5,134 nucleotides of DNA from contig JABGUO010000219.1 of assembly GCA_018646565.1 (NCBI GenBank), forward strand, positions 1 to 5,134, given 5' to 3'. The notes under the pieces were generated by a model. It searched no databases, was not told the DNA's origin, and saw only the letters and a program-made list of their open reading frames with translations. Positions within the stretch are counted from its first letter, which is position 1, and every line of letters starts with the position of its first letter. Of this stretch, positions 1 to 5,134 are shown one piece after another. A program made the translations under genes and the position numbers. The stretch is from Opitutia bacterium. Lineage in GTDB: Bacteria; Verrucomicrobiota; Verrucomicrobiia; Opitutales; Seribacteraceae.

Positions 1-1
1 G

Positions 2-478
2 AACACTTGGCGGATATGGTTTGGCAAGTCAAGTACCGTTAATAATGGAACCAGTGCCAATACCTCTTGGCATTTCTTGGCACGGAGGCCTGACCAAAAC
101 CCAGCCCGTTATCGTTTCCGGGTCAATGGTACATCGGGTGGAGACGCACCAGAAATTAACACATCGCACTCTAATAAAGTTCATGATCCAATGATTATAA
201 ACCTCCGTTTTGGTGGAGGTACCCGAAAACTATATTTGAACGGTACCGAAGTAATTAGCCAAAACGATACTGGGAATATTGGGTCTTCCACTCATCCAGT
301 CAGTATCGGCGGTAACAAAAGTGGAGGTAACTCGGCCAAGTTCAATCTATCCGAATTCATCATTTTTAACGATTTAATGACCGATGCAGAACGAGTTTTA
401 ATAGAAGGAAACTTGGCACACAAATGGTCTTTAACCAGTGTACTACCATCCGGACATGCTCATAAATCGACCGCGCCA
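2..478 (+). other. ConA-like domain A, C-terminal part (LAHKW type)
   Basis: Residues 1-159 form the latter part of a concanavalin A-like (LamG_3-like) domain whose beginning lies before the window. Visible marks are the strand with KLYLNGTEV, the SIGGNKSGG turn, the strand SEFIIFNDLMTDAE and the closing helix-like motif IEGNLAHKWSL (around residues 134-144), followed by LPSGHAHKS. The same ending occurs in domain B (IEGQLAHKWG). This signature is frequent, from memory, in giant proteins of Verrucomicrobiota and Planctomycetes. The probable role is ligand or glycan binding. It runs without a linker into a LamG fragment that lacks its first half, suggesting it is inserted in that LamG. Confidence 0.75.
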
Positions 479-3400
479 ACGGTTGGCGGATGGGCAGTGA
501 AAAGAGGCGAAAGTGGTCGGAATGACATTACACTCGACCTCAGTGGTGCTGGCGGAGAGTTTACCCAACCCACCACGATTGATGATGGTGGCTGGCACCA
601 CCTTAGCGCAACTTTTGGAAGTGGAAACAAAAAGATTTATATCGATGGGACTCAAATTGGAACGGCGAGTCAAAGCGGTTCAGTAACCGACTCAGCAATC
701 AAGTTAATCCTGGGTGACCCCGATCCTTTCGGTTCAGTTGCGACTCGGGCAAAAATTGATGATGTTCGATTTTATCGAGGTGTTTTAACTGCCAATGAGG
801 TATCCGCTATTCATAATGATCGTGGAGGTGATATTGGAGCACCCAAATTTGCTTTAACCAGTCCATCCACACTTTCCGGTTCGAATGGAAGGTCAGTCTC
901 CTATCAAATATCCGCAAATCCGGCACATGGTCTGACCGGTTATAATTCTTCCATCACCTATTCCCTGCTCAACGCACCAGGTTGGCTATCCGTTGGGTCG
1001 ACCTCAGGTTTAGTAACCGGTACGCCACCTACTTCTGGAACATACAATTTTCAGGTTCGGGCAGTTAATTCCCTAGGTTCTAATGTTCAGGATGTATCCC
1101 TAACTGTTGCTGATTTTACAAATTGGGACTATTCTCTTTCTTTTACTACTGACTTTAATGGAGGTACTCCCCTTAAAGAATGGAATATGTTGGTCAGGTT
1201 ATCTGAGGATAACTCGACCGGTCCAGGATCCAAGGGTTTTCGCTATTCACAATGTTCAGCTAACGGGGGTGATCTACGCTTCATTGATAAAGATGGGCAG
1301 GAATTATTTTTTGAAATTGCAAATTGGAATACCGCTGGAGAATCTCAGGTATGGGTTCGTACACCGACCTTGAAATCGGATGCAAATGTCACCATGTTTT
1401 GGGGGAATCCCAGTGCGGGACTTCCGAGCTATGCGAATAATGGCAGTGCATGGAATGATTATTTTGGAGTGTATCACCTCGAACAAGCCACCGGTCCAGC
1501 TTCAGATTCAAGCCCATCGGGAAATCATTTATCAGCGATTAATGCACCCGTACTAAACAGTTCGGGTCTCGCGGGAACGGCCTATTCCACAACCGCGTCT
1601 GTTGAAAATGGATTTTTAGCCAATGCTCTAAACGGTTCGATTAAAGCAAAAGAAGGAACCTACACAATTTGGGCAAAAACGCCAAGCAATCCAACCGATG
1701 AAAAGGACTGGTTTGGTGTCCAGTACAACAACGATCCGAATTATGTCCTGCGTGTTGAAAGTTCGTCCTCTTCCCCCCCGACTCCCCTGGTTAATTCGAG
1801 CTTTGATTTTTCCACGATCTCCGGCCTTAAACTTTGGCTCGATGCATCCAACCTTAGCAGTGCGGGAAGCACATGGTCTGATTTGAGCGGAAATAACAAC
1901 CATGCCAGTAAAACAGGTTCCCCTACCCTCCGTACAAATGCCTATAACGGCAAAGCGGTTATGGATTACAATGGAAGTAATTCCGAATACCATTCTTTCA
2001 CAAGAATCAGTGATATAAGAACGGTGTTCTGGATGCTTGCCAAAGATACCACCGCAAATGATCGATTTCTTTTAGGTGACACAAGCACCTATCACTTTCA
2101 CGGAAATGGTAATAATTTCTTTAATTCCACTCATGCCCACACAAATGTTAAGAATGGTCTTATAAAAGTGAATGGTTCATCTGTGAATGGTACATCAACG
2201 GGTATGCCCAGTTCACTATCTGTAATCTCTCTTCGCACACTGGGCAATGTACAGGCAAATAACTTTACTAACGATCGTAATATTGGAGGCCGTACTTGGG
2301 CCGGTGAATTGGCTGAGTTATTAATCTACAACCAACCTCTGAATGATAATGAAATTGCAGTAATCGAAGGACAGCTAGCTCACAAGTGGGGAACGAGTGG
2401 ATCTCTTGATTCAAACCACCCCTATCGCTTCAATCAACCAGGAGGTTCCTTTGCTGGATTAACTGATCCAAATGACAATGTGGGTACTGGAAATTGGCAA
2501 ATGCTCACACTGTCCATAAAGGATGGAAAAATGAACCTCTATGTGGATGGTGTTCAGGACGGCACGGCTAATAAATGGTATTTCCTAGGAAAAGATTTTG
2601 TTACCGGGCTTTCCCTTGGTCGTGGTTCCTTGGACGGTGGTCCTGATGCGGTATTTGACGAAGCCACATTCTCAACTGTAGGTCGTTCATCCTCATGGAT
2701 TGCCGCGAGTTTTAATAATCAAAAAGTAAACTCGAGTTATTTAAATTTTGGTTCCCTTGTGGGCCCACCTAGTTTGAATGATGATGTCGGGACAAAAGTA
2801 TTTGCTAAAAAAGACACATCAATGTCCTACACAGTAGGATTTTCGGGAAGCGGTACATTTGTCGCGACTGGTCTACCTCCCGGGCTTTCGATTAATTCCG
2901 CCACTGGTGAAATTAGTGGTTCAACCAGTGTGACGGGTTCCCAAACCTTTACAGTTACGGCAACGGGTGCAACCGCCGGAGGCGGAAGTGAAACAGATAG
3001 TTTTGTTTACACCATTGTGATTAGTGACCCTGCATCCTTCCCCTTCCGTATGAATCTTACGCTATCTGGCTATACAGGTTCATCCACTTTAAATGAATTT
3101 CCAGTACTCGTAAGCTTGAACCAAAGTTCGATCAGTGGTTTTGCATACAACTCATTTTTAGATTCCGATGCAGATGGAATCCGAAACGGTGGCGACCTTC
3201 GCTTTTTTGCATCGAACGGTAAAGAGTTACCCTATGAAATCGTGGATTGGAATGTATCCGGAATTTCAAACATCTGGGTAAAAGTTCCTTCTATATCTGG
3301 AAATAATACGGTATTAACGGCAGCATGGGGTAAAACGGGAACAGAGACTACCCCAGATTATGCTACGGATGATCCGGTTTGGTCCGAAAATTTTGGAGGG

Positions 3401-5134
3401 GTTTGGCATTTTACTACCGAATCAACTCTTTTCCCCGATTCCTCTCCCAACTCGAATCACGCAACAAGGAATGCGGTAAGCGTTTCCAATACAGGTCAGG
3501 TCGGAAAAGGGGCAAGTTTTACAGGGACTGAATTTGCCGATGTCGCTTTTTCTGAGAGCCTTAATACCGACAACTTTAGTATATCCATTTGGGCCAAAAG
3601 AACGGGATCAGATACAGGATATCGATCCCCTTTTACCGCTAGACAAGAAATGGGCTCTGGACTCACCTATGGGTACATGCTCTATTCTCAGTCTAATAAT
3701 TACAGATTCTGGACAGGCAAAGGAGTAACAAACGGTTCGTGGCATACAAGTCCTGTCGTTACCCATAGTGCCGGAGCCTGGGATCACATCGTTATCACTC
3801 ATGATGGATCTTCCAAAAAAATCTGGAAGAATGGTGCCTTGGCTAATACAGCAACCGGTAACCCTATCTACAGTAAAAACTCTCTTTACGGGCTAAGAAT
3901 CGGAGCGGGTGCTAACGAAAATCCGATAGGCCAATATTTTTGGAACGGTCAGCTTGATGAAATGCGACACTCATCTGTTGCCCGCTCTGCAGATTGGGTC
4001 GAGGCGGAATTTGATAATCAAAAAAGTTCAGGGACGAAATTGGTCAGCTATGGCTCTGTTTCCGGCCCTAGAATTATTACCTCCCCTCTTTATGTGGATG
4101 GAACCTATGGCCAAAGTTTTTCCTACAACCTCACCGCAACGGCTAGTCCATCTGGTTATACCATACTTAACTTACCAGACGGATTAACTTTTGTTCCAGC
4201 CACCGGTGCTGTAAGCGGAACTCCCACGCAAGCAGGTTCTTTTCAGGCTACCCTTGTAGTAGATTATTCGAATGACGATGGGGATACCACTGATTTAGAT
4301 TCTCTCAACGACCGTTTGGGTAATGTGGACGGACTCGCAAGTGATGCGATCTCGCTCAATATTACCGTTAACCCCTTGCCACCAACGATCGCCACTTTGG
4401 CAGCTAATGCTGTAGGACCTTCGTATGCTAATTTCGAGGGAAATGTAACTAACTCCGGAGGTCTTCCTCCTGAAATTAAAGTCTATTACGGAACGAGTGA
4501 CGGGGCAAATGATCCTAATGCATGGACCGTGGTAAAAAACATTGGTAACCAACAAACTGGAGTGTTCTCTAATCAAATTGGAGACTTGACTCCCGGGAAC
4601 ACTTATTACTATCGAGTACGAGCCACCCATAGTGGAGGAGATGCATGGGCAAACTCGTCGAAGAGTTTCACCACGCAAACCTCCAACAGTCCGATTGCTG
4701 GAAATGGCCCAGTTCAAAATGCAACTGGTACCTCAGCTAAGGTGATTGCAAAAATCGCAAACTTTGGCTCAGGAACGGTTAACTTTGCACCGCGTACACT
4801 AAGCGCCAGTGAATTCCCAGGCTTAACACTTTGGGTAGATGCTGCTGATGCCAGCAGTATAACCAAAGTCTCTGGAAGTAACGAAGTTTCCACATGGGCG
4901 GACAAAATTGATTCGACAATTAAGTTGCACGGGCACTCAACAAACAAACCTGATACCGGTGCATCAATCAATGGATTAAACGCGATTACATTTGATAAAA
5001 GAAGTAATAGTAACATGGAGCATGTTTTTGCAAAAAAAGGAAATGCAAATTGGAACCCAGCTGGCTCAAACGGAGCAGCAACTGGCTCTATTTCAGATGT
5101 TGTGGTTATTTTAGTGGGTCAGCTCGACACAATC
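2..5134 (+). CDS. Giant multidomain LamG/DUF2341/Ig-like surface or secreted protein (internal fragment)
   Basis: One frame stays open through the entire window, 1711 codons without a stop, so both termini lie outside. The translation is rich in Gly, Ser, Thr and Asn and has a single cysteine (residue 418, codon 1253-1255), as is usual for exported bacterial beta-sandwich proteins. Domain order: LAHKW-type ConA-like domain A (1-159), LamG second half (161-276), He_PIG Ig (279-371), DUF2341 (372-488), LamG (489-919) split by ConA-like domain B (about 590-813), Ig (920-1010), DUF2341 (1011-1131), intact LamG (1132-1353), Ig (1354-1458), FN3-like (1459-1560), second FN3-like start (about 1564-1591), ConA-like domain C (about 1593 onward). 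LamG and ConA-like domains commonly bind carbohydrate or protein ligands, so adhesion or glycan binding outside the cell is the inferred role. No signal peptide, anchor or sorting signal can be seen because the ends are missing. No enzyme active site was recognised. The reading frame and domain types are well supported; the function is inference. Confidence 0.96.
482..829 (+). other. LamG-like domain, second half only
   Basis: Residues 161-276 read as the later strands of a LamG/LamG_3 jelly-roll: GWAVKRGESG, then GGWHHLSATF (Trp at residue 198), the hairpin KKIYIDGTQIG (about 210-220), KLILGDPDPFG and the closing AKIDDVRFYRGVLTANEVS. The opening strands, normally containing an 'hSxWhK'-type motif as in the intact copy at residues 1193-1200, are absent between domain A and GWAVKRG. 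They are presumably upstream of domain A, outside the window. LamG modules bind carbohydrates or proteins. The family call is firm; the split is inferred. Confidence 0.8.
836..1114 (+). other. Putative Ig (He_PIG-type) domain 1
   Basis: Residues 279-371 match the He_PIG cadherin/Ig-like pattern: a first strand SVSYQISANP, ITYSLLNAPGWLSV, then the characteristic STSGLVTGTPPTSGTYNFQV turn and strand, ending in DVSLTVAD. The usual consensus is 'GLPxGLSINxxTGxIxGTPT'; here Gly-Leu is replaced by Ala-Pro-Gly-Trp. Such domains act as rigid spacers between binding modules in secreted proteins. It separates the preceding LamG from the first DUF2341 domain. Confidence 0.82.
1115..1465 (+). other. DUF2341 domain 1
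   Basis: Residues 372-488 carry the DUF2341 hallmarks: an opening beta strand WDYSLSFTTDF, EWNMLVRLSED, a GFRYSQCSANGGDLRFIDKD segment, the strand LFFEIANWNTAGESQVWVRTP and the end VTMFWGNPSAGLPSYANN followed by a Trp. DUF2341 is a beta-sandwich of unknown function, commonly followed by LamG, as here. Residue 418 is the only cysteine of the window; the second copy has no cysteine. It is therefore unlikely to form an internal disulfide within the visible part. The domain call is confident; no molecular function is known to me. Confidence 0.85.
1466..1768 (+). other. LamG domain 2, first half (interrupted)
   Basis: Residues 489-589 are the opening strands of a LamG directly following DUF2341: GVYHLEQ, the DSSPSGNHLSA segment (the usual 'DSSGNGNxG' motif), EGTYTIWAKTP (Trp at residue 557) and DWFGVQYNNDPNYVLRVESS. 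The equivalent start of the intact copy is GVWHFTTES...DSSPNSNHATR...FSISIWAKR. After VLRVESS the LamG pattern stops abruptly in a Ser/Pro-rich stretch, and a different ConA-like domain begins. The second half resumes at about base 2441. Confidence 0.8.
1769..2440 (+). other. ConA-like domain B (LWLDAS...LAHKW), complete, nested in LamG 2
   Basis: Residues about 590-813 form a full concanavalin A-like domain. It opens with a Ser/Pro linker, then ISGLKLWLDASNLSSAGS (Trp at residue 612), TWSDLSGNNNHASKTGSP, KAVMDYNGSNSEYHSF, DIRTVFWMLAKD, RFLLGDTSTYHFHGNG, SSLSVISLRTLGN, AGELAELLIYNQPLNDNE and IEGQLAHKWG (residues 788-797), and closes with SLDSNHPYRF. This is a widespread type in Verrucomicrobiota giant proteins (from memory). 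It lies between two halves of one LamG that together have the expected length, so it is read as an in-frame domain insertion. The exact edges are uncertain by roughly ten residues each side. The function is probably ligand or glycan binding. Confidence 0.8.
2441..2758 (+). other. LamG domain 2, second half (resumes after domain B)
   Basis: Residues 814-919 supply the missing later strands of LamG 2: GSFAGLTDPNDNVGTGNWQM (Trp at 832), LTLSIKDGKMNLYVDGVQDG (hairpin about 838-853), GLSLGRGSLDGG, a DEATFSTVGRSSSWIAASF segment and NNQKVNSSYLNFGSL. The last part is homologous to the end of the intact copy (DEMRHSSVARSADWVEAEF, DNQKSSGTKLVSYGSV), which shows that it belongs to a DUF2341-linked LamG and not to domain B. 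Confidence 0.82.
2759..3031 (+). other. Putative Ig (He_PIG-type) domain 2
   Basis: Residues 920-1010 are a canonical He_PIG domain: DTSMSYTVGFSGSGTFVATG followed by the diagnostic GLPPGLSINSATGEISGSTS, the strand SQTFTVTATGATAGGGSETD and the final YTIVISDP. It is the closest of the three Ig-like copies to the family consensus. It acts as a spacer between LamG 2 and the second DUF2341. Confidence 0.9.
3032..3394 (+). other. DUF2341 domain 2, with an EF-hand-like Asp loop
   Basis: Residues 1011-1131 repeat the DUF2341 pattern: FPFRMNLTLSGYTGSSTLNE, FPVLVSLNQSSISGFAYNSF, GGDLRFFASNGKELPYEI, VDWNVSGISNIWVKVPSISG and the end VLTAAWGKTGTETTPDYATD. Compared with copy 1 it carries an extra aspartate-rich stretch (residues 1054-1065) just before GGDLRF. 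The position between an Ig-like and a LamG domain is the same as in copy 1, so DUF2341-LamG-Ig is a repeated unit. Confidence 0.87.
3161..3196 (+). other. Candidate calcium-binding loop DxDxDGxxxxxD
   Basis: Twelve residues, DSDADGIRNGGD (1054-1065), fit the classical EF-hand/dockerin-type calcium loop with Asp at positions 1, 3, 5 and 12 and Gly at 6. It lies in DUF2341 copy 2, and its last three residues overlap the family GGDLRF motif. Copy 1 has only YSQCSANGGD at this place, so the aspartates are specific to copy 2. Metal binding is inferred from the pattern alone; no flanking EF-hand helices are evident. Confidence 0.5.
3395..4060 (+). other. LamG domain 3, complete and uninterrupted
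   Basis: Residues 1132-1353 give the whole LamG without an insert: GGVWHFTTES, DSSPNSNHATRNAVS, GASFTGTEFADVAFSES, NFSISIWAKR (Trp 1197), YGYMLYSQSNNYRFWTGKG, AGAWDHIVITHDGSSKKIWK (Trp 1260), YGLRIGAGANENP, and the closing GQLDEMRHSSVARSADWVEA plus FDNQKSSGTKL. It serves as the internal reference for judging the split LamG 2. No ExDxxE-type glycoside hydrolase motif is present, so a binding role is more likely than catalysis. Confidence 0.88.
4061..4375 (+). other. Putative Ig (He_PIG-type) domain 3 with acidic loop
   Basis: Residues 1354-1458: QSFSYNLTATASPSGYTILN, LPDGLTFVPATGAVSGTPTQ (the family signature), SFQATLVVDYS, then an aspartate-rich loop with DDGDTTDLDSLND (about 1425-1437), and the final strand AISLNITVNP. 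The loop adds about 25 residues between the last two strands compared with copies 1 and 2. It separates LamG 3 from the FN3-like region. Confidence 0.85.
4376..4681 (+). other. Fibronectin type III-like domain 1
   Basis: Residues 1459-1560: PPTIATLAANAVGPSYANFE, GNVTNSGGLPPEIKVYYGTS, WTVVKNIGNQQTGVFSNQIG, then DLTPGNTYYYRVRATHSGGD and SSKSFTTQ. The 'LxPGxxYYYRVRAxxxGG' segment is the classic FN3 E-F region, and the 'N-GG...KVYYGTSDG' form resembles FN3-like repeats found in giant proteins of Verrucomicrobiota (from memory). The probable role is spacer or structural. It marks a change from the DUF2341-LamG-Ig repeats to a different repeat type. Confidence 0.8.
4691..4774 (+). other. FN3-like domain 2, first strands only (interrupted)
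   Basis: Residues 1564-1591 (PIAGNGPVQNATGTSAKVIA then KIANFGSG) align with the opening of the preceding FN3 domain, where AANAVGPSYANFEGNVTNSGG is followed by the strand KVYYGTSDG. Here the expected third strand does not follow. After NFGSG the chain enters a 'VNFAPRTLSASEFPGLTLW' segment that begins a ConA-like domain. The remainder of this FN3 presumably resumes beyond the window. The short length keeps the confidence moderate. Confidence 0.55.
4778..5134 (+). other. ConA-like domain C (LWVDAA type), N-terminal part
   Basis: Residues 1593-1711 are the start of a third domain of the A/B type: EFPGLTLWVDAADASSITKV (Trp 1611), then VSTWADKIDST, KPDTGASINGLNAITFDKRS, MEHVFAKKGNANWNP and the strand SDVVVILVGQLDTI at the window edge. 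It corresponds to ISGLKLWLDAS...TWSDLSGNN...KAVMDYNGS...IRTVFWMLAKD of domain B. The LAHKW ending would lie outside the window. It appears to interrupt an FN3-like domain. Confidence 0.75.

Noticed and set aside
443..673. 76-codon minus-strand open frame
   Set aside because: It is antisense to the first LamG half and has no domain resemblance.
1107..1373. 88-codon plus-strand open frame in another frame
   Set aside because: It overlaps DUF2341 copy 1 out of frame, and its protein has no recognisable pattern.
1698..1886. 62-codon plus-strand open frame in another frame
   Set aside because: It is an out-of-frame shadow of the LamG 2 / domain B junction. It matters only as the place where a slipped frame would end.
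1628..1993. 121-codon minus-strand open frame
   Set aside because: It is antisense to LamG 2 and domain B, shows no family resemblance and looks like a shadow of the plus-strand gene.
1757..2460. Target-site duplication or inverted repeats flanking domain B as evidence for a DNA transposon
   Set aside because: I compared the sequence around both edges by eye and found no convincing direct or inverted repeat. The insertion is supported only at protein level.
3395..4060. Glycoside hydrolase (GH16-like) activity of the ConA-fold domains
   Set aside because: No ExDxxE-type catalytic motif is present. The DE pairs in GQLDEMRH and FDEATF belong to the usual LamG closing strand.
3534..4187. Short open frames at 3534-3728 (+), 3608-3802 (-) and 3954-4187 (+)
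   Set aside because: All overlap LamG 3 or Ig 3 in other frames, which match known families far better.
4295..4717. 140-codon minus-strand open frame
   Set aside because: It lies antisense to the FN3-like coding region, has no recognisable domain, and overlaps a strongly supported plus-strand frame.
4714..5016. 100-codon minus-strand open frame with a leucine-rich, signal-peptide-like start
   Set aside because: The hydrophobic start is the reverse complement of Asn/Ser codons (AGT AAT AGT AAC) in domain C. There is no supported gene on that strand.
1..5134. tRNA, rRNA, CRISPR array, promoter or terminator
   Set aside because: The window is continuous coding sequence, with no spaced short repeats, no clear stem-loop followed by a T run, and no intergenic gap.

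Overview
The whole window is the interior of one very long gene. Plus-strand frame 2 is open from base 2 to base 5134 with no stop codon: 1711 codons, with neither the start nor the end of the gene present. No second gene, RNA gene, promoter, terminator, insertion sequence or CRISPR array is visible. Every other open frame is a short shadow of this one.

The protein is a mosaic of small beta-sandwich domains typical of giant secreted or surface proteins. In order they are: the end of a 'LAHKW'-type concanavalin A-like domain (domain A, residues 1-159); the second half of a LamG-like domain (161-276); a He_PIG-type Ig-like domain (279-371); a DUF2341 domain (372-488); the first half of a LamG domain (489-589); a complete 'LWLDAS...LAHKW' domain (domain B, about 590-813); the second half of that LamG (814-919); a second Ig-like domain (920-1010); a second DUF2341 (1011-1131); an uninterrupted LamG (1132-1353); a third Ig-like domain (1354-1458); an FN3-like domain (1459-1560); the start of a second FN3-like domain (about 1564-1591); and the start of a third 'LWVDAA' domain (domain C, about 1593-1711, cut by the window edge).

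The most striking feature is that the LAHKW/LWLDAS domain is apparently nested inside other domains, not strung after them. Domain B splits a LamG in the middle. If it is removed, the two halves total about 207 residues, close to the 222 of the intact LamG downstream. Domain A directly precedes a LamG half that lacks its beginning. Domain C begins where an FN3 domain should continue. This looks like a domain that repeatedly inserts, in frame, into loops of other beta-sandwich domains.

The combination of DUF2341, LamG, He_PIG and LAHKW-type domains, moderate base composition and a Ser/Thr/Asn/Gly-rich, almost cysteine-free protein suggests a marine or aquatic bacterium of the PVC group, most likely Verrucomicrobiota (Opitutae-like). 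That assignment comes from remembered family distribution and was not searched. The likely role is extracellular binding, adhesion or polysaccharide recognition. No catalytic site was recognised.
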